Positions 47,101 through 60,300 of a DNA stretch of 64,000 nucleotides are shown piece by piece. Made by a program: the position numbers and the translations under genes. The stretch spans positions 992,001-1,056,000 of the forward strand of contig QEYB01001046.1 in the NCBI GenBank assembly GCA_017562135.1, in the 5' to 3' direction. Source of the stretch: Dipylidium caninum. Its lineage: Eukaryota > Platyhelminthes > Cestoda > Cyclophyllidea > Dipylidiidae. The notes under the pieces are model-generated. The model searched no databases and had not been told where the DNA came from. It worked only from the letters and a program-made list of their open reading frames with translations. Positions within the stretch are counted from its first letter, which is position 1; each line of letters starts with the position of its first letter.

Positions 47101-50100
47101 CTCGAAGAGGAGGACGCGCCGGAGACACGAGTGATGCCCCGAGAGACGAGATGGCCTGGTTAAATCTTTTCTAGGATCCATTAAAGCGGCATGTGTGAAA
47201 GGAACTATGGTGAATTGCCAACATAATTTATTTGCTACTCAATTCAACTGACTACTTTGCTCGAAAAACTGATAATATCATGACGACCGGAAAGTTCTGT
47301 TGCTTTCAATAGCAACGAATTTCGACAGGTTGCACAAGTTTATTTGGTGCATTTCCAGCTCTCAATTTGTATCGTAGACTGCAAGCAAAAAGAAGTTGAT
47401 TCACGTTAGTTTTAAGTGTGAAACAATACTGTGCTCACGGTTATTCATGAAGCTCCTTCACACAACCGCATTTTTTGCGAGTTTCAACAAGATAGAGACG
47501 TCATAAACGCATGGAGAAATTTAATAGAAGCGTTTGCTGTAGCTACAATCTCTGATAGAGCATGCAGAAAGTGCTTCGAAAAATATTAAACAGTCGATTT
47601 CGACGATTCTGATGAGCCACGGTCAAGGTGACCATCGTTGATGGCCGACGATGTTGACAGGGAAGATTCCTTTCTGTCAACATCGCAGACGGCGGAAAGG
47701 CTCACTTCAGCTCGGCAAATCACTTCGGACCATATTCGGAAGACAGGAGTGGTGTGGAAATATTCAAGATGGGCGCCGCCACAATCACCTCAGTAGAATT
47801 TGGATGGTCGAGTTGTCATGCGCACACTTTAGTTTGTCCGGAACAAAATCGAGCTCTCCTTGAATCGGACAATAACTGGAGATGCAAAGTGGACTATTTA
47901 TACGAAAGAATGGTAAGGCAAACGCAGTCTGTCCGCCTCTAAATTGAATTTGATTGTGAATAAGAGAAAGCTGTGCTGTGTACTGTGGGACGGTCCAGAA
48001 CCAATGCATTATGCGCCTTTAAAACTAACGAAAAGCTCGACTTGGATGAGTGTTATTACCAAGAGGAAGGACATCAGACTGCCAGGCGAAATGGCGTTTT
48101 CGGGGCTCGTCAAACAATTGCAGAACGAGGCGGAGAAATTCCACCGCGTCCACCTCAATCGCCGGACTCGGCACCCCCCCGGCCATCAAACAGACACTGC
48201 TTCACCTCTATGCATCGAATGAGGCAACACTTTCAAAAAAAACGTACATACAAATTGCTCTCTCACGTTGGCAAGAGGTCATTAGTGATAGCGGCAGTGA
48301 TATTATTTGGCACAGCGGCAACTTTTTATTCGGTTTTATCCCAAAAGGGGACATAACTGTCCGGTAGACATGACAATTTTCAGTTTACTGTCAACAAGCC
48401 ACAATGGTGTGAGGTGCTCTGTTTCCTCCCACATCACCTGACCACAAACGAGTCCGTCAGGGGAAATCGGCGTGGGGAGGACACAATCGTGCGATGGTTT
48501 GCCGTCTTTGGAGGTCGCATTGAAAAACACCGAGGGGAGGCATGTGTGCACTGTCAATGCGTGTGGTGCAGGTTATCAAGAAATCATTTTAGTAGCCCTT
48601 TTTTTCCGTTTTCTCCAACAAAAACTCGGAATTGTCATTCAAAGAGAGTAAACAACGGGGGAATCATGCAGTGGATCGTTTTAACGACGCACCCGCAGGG
48701 GAAGAAGGCCGCCCAGTCCAACGCCTGGAAGTGACTGTCGTTGGAAGACACGTCCACTGTGAATGATCCTCAAAAAAGAGTTAGTATGCTGTGAAGGGTC
48801 TCCGATGCACCTCTCCACCGGGCGAGGAGGGTTTCTACTCCACTATTCCTCGCTAAAGTCAAATTATAGCGGCAAATCCGGCTGGAGACGCCCTCGCCTC
48901 GGCTCAGAGGCCAGCCACAACGCGCCCATTCCGAGTGGTGGCGGCTGTGCTAACGCAGGTGAGAGGAAGCGAGGCCTTAAAAGTCGCGAGAAAAGGGGAG
49001 ATTGTTACGCGACCGAAAGGCATCATGAAACTGTGCGCACTGCTACAGCCTTTTAATAAATCACCCGTGAAACCTACCTCCTTAACACATTCATCGCCAG
49101 CTCCGACTTACTTATCTGAAACTCGCGGCCGCAACTATGCGACATGTGTTCTTCCTCCGGCTACAATGCCAAGATGCACCGGATTGCGCAGCAAAGGAAT
49201 TGCTGGCATTAACAACAGCGGGGCGGGCGGACGTTTTGGTACTTCGTGACAGCTCGGGGCTCAGGTCTTTCATTGAGCTAAAATCAGAGATTTTTTTCTT
49301 TCCTCGGTGCTCCACTCTGATGTGATTATTTAACAAGCGTATGGGTAAACTTTTGAGAAAGTGTTACTTGACACAATTAAGTAGACTTTGGGTGGGATTT
49401 GCACGCAGTAAGTCCATTTCGAAGCAGGCAGCTGCAGAACGACTGCCGCCTGACTACTGGTGCTGATCTTCTCGTGAATTCACACCTAATGAGGATGTAG
49501 GTGTGCTCTTTGGACTTCACCCTATCAACCGCACAGCCAGTCTCCTGGGACCCCCAAAGAGGCGGTCACTCGGCCACCTCGTGCAGGACTTACTCGAGCC
49601 AAATGCACTTCCTTTACTCTTTGGTTGACCAGATGATCTCCGTCCGAGTAGTGTCCGCCACATCCTCACTACCCGACTTTCCTCTCGCGATGAACGTTGC
49701 CCAGCGGTGGAGAAGGAGCAAGTCGGAGAAATTCCCAGAGGTTTAGCATTTGGTTCAGCGCCCATTACAGCTGTAAAAAGCGTTGACTGTTTGGTTGGTA
49801 AGCAGCATTTGTCCGAAGGCGGCCGACAGTCTGTCTGTGTCGTGAGGAAGCACTTTTCCGACAGCCAAACTCCAATCTTATGCACGAGTGGGTATAATGA
49901 GGCGACATTTTAACGAGGACTTAAAACAGCCAGCTTTTCATTCAGCGCAGCTTAGAGTTTGGGGAGTAAAGTTTGATCGAAATCTCATGGTTGGAGTCGG
50001 GATCTCGCCGATCCCCAAAGCAGTGCATTACTCCAACTGGCAGGAAATGGAACTGACCCGAGTAAGTTTCCAAAAATTCCAACATTAAGGGGGTTTGAAG

Positions 50101-51689
50101 CCTGAGAAGAGTGTGAAGAGACCAGATCATTGCACGGACAACCACCAGGGCGGCGGGGCCAGTTCGGGCGCTGGATGCTCGGGGGCCCCGTGGCGGGCCG
50201 GCGGGAGCTGAGAGTCGGGAGGATTGGGGGTCGCTGGGAATATTAAGTGAGGCTGCTCCACTTCTTCCTATCACCGTGTGGTTGGGTTCACGCTTACCCT
50301 CGGGAATCCCGCACCACAGTTCTAATTATATACAGTAAACCCAGCAAAACAAGGCTTCGAGAACTATTAATCATAAGGGAATTTATGCGGTAAAGTGCGA
50401 AGTAACGAGGGTTTTTTTACCACGAAAGGTGCTCTCGATTGTCTGGGGTAGTTGTGAGGCGAAATACAAGGCATAGCGCGGAATCTGTGGTATTTTATTC
50501 CAGTGGAAACCAATTACCTTCACTCTCGGCACTTATGCATTGCGGTGAAATCTACGGGACCGAGAGCAGATATCACTTTGCTATTCTGATACCAAAACAA
50601 TGCGATTTACAAACCCTCGATGTTACGAAATAGATGAACACAAATGATGTGGAAGGTGTAAACTGTCATTTAGAGTTATTTTTACGCAATGAAAATTGGA
50701 AGGTGACTTTCCTTCGGTCCCACTTGTCCGCTTTCAAGAAGACCACCGGCGCCACCTGCACCGAGCGAGGCGAAAATCGCCGGAAGAGGCGTCACACTGG
50801 CAGAGACACTTTTCCACTAGTGTTTTTGTACGTGCGGTCGGGCAAATTGCGTGTTACAGATGTCTGGGCGCACAAAATTCCTCAAACACCTTCCATACGC
50901 TTCGGCGAATCAAAACGGAGTTGTGACACCCGAGTCGGGGGTAATGTCCTGCCAGCGGTCAGAAGGAGGCTGATTTTCCGACCAGGCGCCTCCATTCGCT
51001 GTGCTCTCGCGTGGCAGAATGAGAAATGTTAAACCGGATTCCATTTTCACTCTCCAGGTCGGTGTTTGCAGGAAGTACAGTCGTGTGACATTCTGGTTTC
51101 AACACGAATACACGGCGGCACACTGGCTCATCGCAACTGCCGGGGAAAATGACTTTTTTTCATTTATCGTCGTTGTGTCCTCTACAAAACCCAGGGGAGT
51201 TTAATGACGGTCTTCGAGCTTGGAGCCTCTTGTCACGGCGACAGCAAATAGATTGCGTACTTGGTATTCTCGCTCTCGTCAAAGCCAACAATAAACATGT
51301 CTGATATGAGTGTGTAGGAGGAGATAAAGCGTTACATTAACAGTTGGCGAGAAAAAAGCAAACAAATAAATAAGACGAAAAAAGTTGTCCATCCCGCACG
51401 ACGGCGGGTGCTGCGACAGTGTGGCAGAGTGTGCATAACCATCCAGCAGCACACTCGTCCCTGATTGGTTAGTCTTTCGGTTTAAAGAACCGCTCGCGTC
51501 CGCCGCTGTTACACATTGCCTTCTCCGTTCACCATCGCAGCGACACCTCCCGCCCATACTGTCGCGTCTCTGCGTCCATTCCCACCGTCAAAAACCCTCA
51601 CTCGTGCAAAGACAGCAGTGCTCACGTGGGCCGAATACTCTCGGTTTTGCTCTTATCGCTGGTGGATTTGCCGCTGAGAGTGCCAACCA
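44157..51689. other. Gene-poor region upstream of the Wnt11-like gene
   Basis: About 7.5 kb between the RMDN1-like copy B start and the Wnt start. I find no exon with recognisable protein similarity. Open frames such as 47973-48356 look like by-products of higher G+C. Base composition rises visibly from about 46 kb. It should include the promoter and 5' untranslated region of the Wnt gene. A G+C-dense stretch lies near 50130-50220. Confidence 0.55.
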
Positions 51690-54600
51690 ATGCCCTGGAC
51701 TATTGGACTGCCCTTCGGAGGGCCGCTTCGATCCTTGTTGACCCTTCTTCTCATCCTAGCCTGCCTCTTCCCCAAAATGACAGGTGCAATTCAATGGCTG
51801 TAAGTTGCCTGTGTCTTTCGTGTCCACTCCCTGCCACCATCACCGCCACTGTTGCGGCCTCCTCCTCCTCCACCTCCCCCACCTCCTCCTCCTCCCCCAC
51901 CTCCTCCTCCTCCACCTCCTCCTCCTCCTCCTCCGCCCTCGGTGCCTGGCCGGCCAGACATCCTTGATGCCCATCGATCATGTTGATGAAGGCTTGGTAT
52001 GCCGGTCATAGCGGTATTTGGTTATAGACCGAGCGTGACGTGGGTGCATGCGGGTGTGCACATGTGGAATACCTTCACATACCGGCTGAGTGTTTAGTTG
52101 GGGAAAAATTCCAAACAGACGTCACCTCAGCCATGATAATGATTACTGCCGAGGCTGTATTTGCGGACAACTCAAACTGTAAGAGTCCTGCTGAACGAGA
52201 CCTGCTTAGGAGGCGCAGTGGTCGCTAAATATGTACAAAATGGGCTCAAACACCACGGTGGGATGGAGCGAGTACGCGACCCACCTCCACTCGTCTTTCG
52301 TCTTCTCCCAAGCCCGCGCCTCTCGACTGTTTGTGGGTGCAGTTAAAACAAATCGGTGGTATTTCAACCTCACTTTACGCCCATTGTCTGACTGGTGACT
52401 GATGTTAACGACTTATTTAATGTCAAAAGTTGTCCCTAACGAGGGCTGGACAGGCAGCGGAGGCGAAAAAGTACAGACAGGGGAGACTGCGATGCGATGT
52501 TGGCGGAGAACACCTTTGTAAGATGAATGATAAAGTACCTGTACGCGTGTGGGGGCGGGAGAATGACGACTTGAAGCCGATTCTTTTATCACATGCTCAG
52601 GCAAATGCCTCGATAGGCACAGTTCGCAGACCGCCAAATGCCATAATGAAGAGGTCTACAACGCGGCCGGCCGTGCGCTCGAGACAGGAGGGGAAGAAGA
52701 AGAAGAAGAGACGGCGAGGTGAAGGGTCTCCTCCCCACCCACCCACGCTAAGTCTACGTGGTTAACACTCGACTGGTCCACTTTGTCATGAACGGACCTT
52801 TGACTGCTCTGATTTTCCTCCTCGAATTATGCTGTCCACCGGTTCGTTGAGAGCTCCCATATACTCAGGAACCCGGTTCCTCAGGTCTCCTTCACACGGA
52901 AGGAGTTGGAGTCCACTACCACGCTCGCCAAAATGCGTTCATCTGAGGAGTTAAACTAAAAGATGCTCGTTTCGCCTTGTCGCTGCACTAACTTGAGATA
53001 CACGTAGCCTCGGCCACTACTGTCGGCTAATTGAGTTCCTCACCGTCCGACGTTGCTCCTAGTCCAATCATACTCCCATACTTGTATTAAAGAACGACTT
53101 TCATGAGTTTTCCCCCTCCTCTGGCGGCCTCAGAGATTATTCCATTGGTGTATCCCGATGGGGACGAAGATTATCCGTAATTTTGAATTCGGCGCCTCCA
53201 TTTTCCGTACTTATCATCTGATGAGACGTTCCTTTTGAGTATTCGAAGGGGACAGAATGTAGGCTCTTATAAAGCAACAAAATTTGACAAAACACGCAGC
53301 TCAGTTGACTCTTTTTCACCTCCTTTGCCGGCATTCGGGAGGAAATTCCTGATAAACCTGTTTTCCACCGCCCAAAAACTCGCAATTCTCGAGTAATTTT
53401 GAGAATATTAAAAACAAACCTACTTAATAAGAGGCGTGTATTTACCACTGCTCTACAAATGGTTCGAATTTGCTCGCTTCTACTCCACCTTATGGGGTAC
53501 TATGAAGGTGAAGGATCAAGTAGCCGCATTATCGCTACATGTGGAAACGCACTCCACGTAGCCTTCGCTACATCCAGCCTTCTACGCATCCCTCCATTAC
53601 CGCCTCTCCGTCCACGGCCCCGTTTGCGAGACAGGCCCCCGAGCGGGCCTGAGTAATTCCATCCTCCTGCCGGCCTCACCGAGAGCCGAGTTTGTCTGCT
53701 GCCATGACGCTGTGCTGCTGTCTGAAACCTGTTTAAGTAGGCGTCCGAGTTCGAGGAAAGGTCTTCAGACCCCATGAGAGGTCAATCCGACGGGAAAGGG
53801 GGTCGCGCCTTGCCGTAGTGAGGGTGGTGGTGGTGGTGGTGGTGGCGCTTTTGACAAGATCTTTGTGTCTGAAGTTGTCTTCATATTTACCCGAATTCCC
53901 CCAAAAGTGCGGACACTCGAAACTAGACAGCGTGTAAAACAGGCCCTCCCTTGTGTTTTGGTGTTGGAGAGAGAGAAAGGAGTATTCTCACATGGTTTAA
54001 CGCCATGGCAATTGTTTCCCTGGGAATGTCTGAGTCTGCATGCGGGCAAGTCTTCATTCCAGCCACGTGAATTGAATTGCGCGGCCTAATTTTAAACTCT
54101 GCCATCTTAGTAAGCGAGACATCCTCAAGCCCTTGTCTCCGTGAGGACAGAGGATGGGTGTGATTTAGGGGACGCCTGAGATTTATCAGCCACTTTTCAT
54201 GCGTAACCACCTCATTTTGAAGTGCGCATTTGTTTCCTCCTCTCGAGTCAAAGAATGGCCTTCAGCATCTAGTTAAAATTTCACCGTAACTTCTTTCAGA
54301 GAGGCGGCAAAGTTTTTGTCATGTTGATGCGGCTGAGCGGAAGCGGAGAAGCCCGCGCTTTGAGGCCTTTCCACCTGGAAGTGACACTTTAAATCTCCCT
54401 CGAGTAGCGTCACTATGGTCTAGTTCATCAAGACCACTTCCGCTCCCCCACCAGTCAGCGTCCTGAAAGAGCGCTCCCCTCACGATATGCAAGGGGCATG
54501 CGGTGGGAGTTTAAGTTTACCGGTGAATCGAATGCCCCGGGTGCACGGAGGGCGCCACAACAGCGGATTGCTGGGGAGCGGAACCTTGTACGGGTGGAAC

Positions 54601-57313
54601 TCTAGGGAGTTGCATCCACTTTACTACGCCGCTCCAAACATTCTAACTGGGCATGTGTCCTTCCACAATTGAGAGACTAAAATGAGGTGGACGCAGCCCT
54701 GGGGCCGACCTCTCCGACTGCGTTTTGCGAGGTGACAAAGACGCTCGTCTGCGACACACCTTGGAAATGGCCGATCTTGGCACCGAGTTTCAGTCTGCAC
54801 CTTCTAATGTCAGGCGCATTTTCGATACGAAAGGCATTGAAAAGGGCACGAGGAGTTGCCGGCTCTTGATGCAATGGTTGAACCTCCGTGTTTGATGGTG
54901 GCATGAATTTGTCGAGTTGAAGAAAGATTTGAAAGCCAGCTGCCGCAAACAATGAAGTGGTTAGCCCCTCTTTTTCCTCCTCCTCTAACCCAAGACTGAT
55001 TAGTTACCATTTTACGACCGCAGACGCAGGAGGAGGAGGAGCGGGAAGGGATGAATGTATTTTTTGACGCATGCATTAGAAACGACCCAGTCGGTTCAAA
55101 TGACTCGACTCCCAAACGCCTCATTGCGTTCAGAATCTACCTGACTGTTGAGAAGTAGGGGATCTGCGGCGCTTACCCCTGATGCGATAACGAGGTGGAC
55201 GGGCTGGGCATTTCACTCAAGATGAAGGACTGAATAATTCACCGAGAGCAGTGATAAATGGAGTTCTCTTCGAGGAGATGTGTGGTGCAAAACTCACTCT
55301 ACCACCAGACCCATATTTTTTTCAACCACCAGGTCTGATAACCTTTAGCAGGCGAGTGCCTCAATCCATCATTACCTTTCACACACGCACACACACACAG
55401 CCGGGCGCGCGCAGCCATACACGCACGGCAGATGCGGTCGTTCGGTGCCCGCCGTCCTCCCCGTCCTCCGTCCGTCCGTCCGTCCGTCCCCCCGCCCGCC
55501 CGCCCGCCTACCCGCGAGTGTGTGTGTGTGTGAACGAACGAACGGACGGACGGACGGACGGACGGACGGACGGCCGCCAACTGACACGGCAATAATCCGA
55601 TGGCGGCTGCACAGTCTGTTTTTATTGCAGCTTCAAATTTAGCGTGTGAACGTGTCCGACCCCCCGCCTCACTAAACCATACACAAGGACGAGCAAGCAT
55701 TAATCATTGCTGTGTTGCCCTGGTCCACTGCAACTGGAGTGGGGAGGCGTAGGGAGCAGGCGATGGGATGAGATGACATGGAGTGGGTTGGAGTGGGAGG
55801 CAGGGGAGGGGAGGGGAGGCGAGGGGAGGCGAGGCGAGGCGACGGGGGTGAAGTGGGTCGGTGAGTGGGTGTCAGGGTTCTCGAGCGAAAGATCAGCTTG
55901 TCCAACTACCATTCTGGGGTCAACGTTAAAGTTGCCACTTGCTCAGTGGTAAAAGACGACTCCAGCGATCACTGGACCCGCTTACCTCATGAAAATATGA
56001 ATTTGCTCGTTTTTATATTCCTCCTAAGGTGATCAGTGTAATAACATCCGAGGCAGTTAATGACACGAGACGCGGCTCCTTTTAAGTAGATTTGACAACT
56101 TGCCCATTCAAGCTTGAAAGTATCTCACAAATTTCCTTAGTGAATAGTCGACGACGTTGGATTAAATCTCAGAGTCCTTACAACCAGTTCCCCCCCCCCC
56201 TCTCCCAAAAAAAAATTTATGATGAGATAAAGAGGAGAATGTCGACACCTCCGGCAACCCTCAATCAACTGCCACTTCTATGTTCTGTGGACGTCCCGTT
56301 TTGATTGTTTCCGCCAGTTATTTTGTACAAAAAGGGTAGACCGGACAACTGAGAAATGGCAGACTGGTACAGAGTAGTCAGTAATGAAATCAGAGACTTT
56401 CTCTCGAAATCGTCCAAGCCAGAAACTGTGGGCGCCTCACGTCTATCCACCAGCCACTTGAGGCGCCAAAGCGGTAGTTGCAAGTGGCCTCAGAGAGTGA
56501 CAAAAGCCACAATTCCAACTCACTCATAAGCCGTCTTGTCCAAAGCAACAATTCCTCTCCTCCAACCCGCCTAGTAGAGGTGTCCAGATGAACGAGACGA
56601 CGTTTCCCTTTAGTGAGAGGGTGAAATATAGACAATCCTCGCCTCCCAGCCACGGACTGACTAGTGCGGCTCGAATGTGAAAGATAAAGTCGAGTTGCTG
56701 TGTGGTTCCCTTTGAGAGCAGACTCAAAGCTCGTGAGGGTTGTGGTGATTTACAGCATGTGTCGGTCCATTTATTAGCCGCGCTGTTAGGGGACACACCC
56801 AGTGATGGTTTCTAGGATCCACACATGATCGGGTACATTCGGGCTCTAATTAAATCCTCCCAAATGCATATTTATACGACACTTAACTCTCATTGCAAGT
56901 GCGCAGCAGAACGTGTTTATCCAAGAATGGGAATAATTATCTACGACTAAACAGCCTCATAAAACACCTTGCTGCACACGCAACGTGGCATTTGACCCAT
57001 ACTCATTTTGGTGGACATAAATCTGCAATTTATGAGATTTCTGTATGTCCATGGCTTTATCCGTGCGTGCCAAGGCTCTCTGATCGTGTGGGTGCGCACA
57101 ATCACCCAAAGTGGAGTCAGAATTTTATGATCATCTTCCCGTCTCCGCCCCACCCTCCACGTCTCCCCTTCGCTCGAATCGAGCGCGCGCCGACGCGCAC
57201 ACGAAGCGCGAACGCCCATTCAAATGCACTGAACCAATCAGGCGCCTGAACGGTGTTCAACAGCGCGAAAATGAAGCGGCGGGTGCGGAAGAACTTCCAG
57301 CGGGTTCGTGCGT

Positions 57314-57348
<35 letters not shown>

Positions 57349-60300
57349 TGTCAGCTAATTTATGTTCGTCGTCGCGCAACGCGCTAGATAGCGTAGAGGG
57401 TGCGAGAGTGGATGGAAGGGGGCCGGCCAGGGGGGCGGCCACGGGCCAAGGGAGCGGGGGCAGGGGGTGGAGGGCAGAGCAATGCGTCGGCGACCGATCG
57501 CGATTATGACTTCTACGACGACTATGGGTGACTATTGTTGATGGTAATCATTACTGTGTGGCCAGCGTGAAACAGAGGAGGCAGACAAGCCCTGGGACCC
57601 AGACGTCATAAATTCCCTGTGCTTTCGGGCGCTATTATCGAAAGGTGGTACTCGTTTTATGAGTCTGGCGGGAAAGATCGTGAGAATAAGTTGGACTAAG
57701 TCATAAGTTAAAAATCCGCCTATGATACAGTCCCTGGTGCTCGATGGTAAAGAACAGCGCCCCGCTCTCAGACTCTGCTGACACACTCGTCCCACTGCCT
57801 ATTTCCCGCCTAAAGTGAATAAAAAAGGCTCTTTTTATAAGGAATAAACTTAGATCTTACAGTTTTCCCTCGTCTGGTCTAAAGTACAAAAGTATTTCGC
57901 AATGCAGTCACCCCCAATTCTGGCGATTTTTGATTGACCAGGATGCCAACCGCCTGCAGCAGGGGATGTAAAACTTAGCGATGGTTATCCACTCCAGCAA
58001 TGCATAAAACGCCTCAGCTCTCAATACTGACTGGTGAAGGAGTTCGCAAATGCAGAAGCAATGATGCATTACGGCCATGAACACTCCACTGACGCATCGA
58101 AGAAGCGCTGAAAGTCGTTTGGATGAGTTACAAACAAGGGAGAGAAAGATACTCTGCCAGTTATCTGATGCAGCAATAAATGGACTTTATTGTGACTCCA
58201 TCACTAGCCTGTTTCTAACCCAGAAAGGCCCGTATGAATGTCGTTTGCCTCAGCGAGGGCGATGAAGGCTTTGAGGAGGAGATATTACAGAACCACCATG
58301 TGAAATGGCGTATTCCGAGCTGAATCGAAGAGTTCATTTCCACTATTACATTGTTGACGTCGTCACTTCAAAAAGGTCAAGGCGTTGTCAATCAGTTAGG
58401 TCGGAAGCTTTGGTGTTGATGTCCTCTACTCGTTGACCTCCTCTCTTTACTACAGCAGTTAAGACGGCCTCACTTGTTTGTCTATAAACTACTTCCAAAT
58501 GTCCCATCACCTCCAAAATGTAACATCACCCCCCTCTGAGGCAGTGTGTTTTGGCCCGAAACCGAACGCCAGATCACATTCACTCATGTTTCGACAGAGT
58601 CAAGTGAAATGCTGTTTCAAAAACCGCCTAATAAGGGCAATTTAACATTCACTTGTCCGCCTTACTCCAATGGAAGTGGGGAAAGAAAATCCTCTGGGCG
58701 CTCCTCTTTCCCCCACAAGTTTTCCTTGACGCTTTTATGGACGTCTTCGGCAAGAAGGTTGAGTCCACTGATTGACTGATTTTTGGGGTTTTGGTGATTT
58801 TCCGTGCTCATGGGAGCTCTAAGTTTGCCATCATTTGGTTAGCCGAAGAGCTCGAAGGCCGCCTTTGTGCCAAGCTCTGATTCATGCTGCACTACTCGCC
58901 AGACTGGGACTTGGCTTTTTTTTCGGGGAGGAGGGGGAACACCGTTGCTGACTGTCGCTTCTGCACACGAAGACTTTCGGTGTATCGCCACACCGATTGA
59001 AGTTAAGACAGTAAGAAGGAGTGGACGAGCGTCGGTGAGGCTTCAGCGCATTTGAACAGGCTACACTTGGGTCAGTGACTTTGATGTCGATAGCTTGCCA
59101 CAATGGGGCACGCGTGGGAATTAGTCAGACTTGCGTCCACCCCTCTGCTCCCCCCTCTGCTCCCTCCTCCCTCCTCCCGCTCTCACTCTCCCTCCCCTGG
59201 CCCCTGGTCCCTCGTCCGGCCGCCAGCCCTCCCGCCCGCCTGCCAGCTGGTTTTGCCGGCCGGTTTGGTCAAGCGGCCGGCCGGTGTGTCCCTTTGAAGT
59301 GTGCGCACGCCCTGAACGTGGGGCCCGCGCGTCCTGCGATTAGGCGGTCCATTTGGCCATGGCTGTGTTTGTGTGTGCGGCGTGATTCACATCATCATCT
59401 CCACAGGCCACGCCGTCGCGATGAGGCAGGATGATGGGGCTTTGAAAAGTGGGAGCAAAAATGTCCTCCGAATCTGCAACAATCACGGTGACTCCCATTT
59501 CGACGTAACATAGAGGTTGCGCAACTCCTCGAGTCCGCCCTTCTCGGGCACAGCCTTGAGGATGTCCAAGATGTGCACACACACACACACACACCCCACT
59601 CGGATTTGCCTTTTCGTCCCCAGTAGGCGAGATGTTTTGTTTGCAATTGTACCTCACCACATAAACACGGACCGCATCCTCCCGCCTTCGGCCGAGGTTT
59701 CCAATAACACGACCGGCTGGCCCCAGTGGAACAGGTGTCCGATTTGAAGTTCACCGCGGTTTGCATACAGCCGGTAGTGATTTTAATTTGCTTTGCGGGA
59801 GATTCGCTCGTTTTTATCCCATTTATGGCCCTTAAACATTTCCCTTCCTGCTTTGTCCCTAACGCATAAACTACTTGTTAAAGTGATTTGCACACTGACT
59901 GGATTTTTTTCGTGGTAGTTGCAGAAATGTGGCGAAGCTTGTCACTTATAACTGCTTCCATATCTCACAAAAGCGTTCACAGGCCACAAAAACACCACAG
60001 AATGTAAGTTAAAGGGGGAAATTTACGAAAGTGGAAAAGGGGTATCGTGAGAATGATGGTAATAACGAAAAGAAGAAGGAAAATAAATATAATCAGACGT
60101 AATAGGGAGGAATGAAGGCCCACAAATCTCGCAACAGATTTTCGTGAGACCCGCGAACCGATTAGGGCCCTGGCACAAGGAAGTGCAATACACGGGCCGC
60201 ACAAATCTTCCCCTCTTCGCCTCATTTCTCGACTCCACCAGCCCTTTTTCACGGGGCGGCAGGTCGCACCTGGCTGAGGCATGCAAATTTATGCACCAAT

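Noticed and set aside
51751..52009. Poly-Gly, poly-Glu and poly-Ser open frames
   Set aside because: They are translations of the CCT-rich tract inside the Wnt first intron.
53440..53485. A GGTTCGAAT motif as a possible tRNA T-arm
   Set aside because: The flanking bases do not pair, and no acceptor or anticodon stem can be built. Other GGTTCGA sites (about 22495 and 27700) fail in the same way.
55299..55700. Long open frames rich in SVRPSVRP / GRTDGRTD repeats on both strands
   Set aside because: Produced by the tetranucleotide arrays, in which stop codons cannot occur.
59075..59434. A 119-codon Pro/Leu-rich open frame considered as a Wnt first exon
   Set aside because: No Wnt11-like AIQWL context and no phase-compatible donor. 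The exon at 51690 fits fully.
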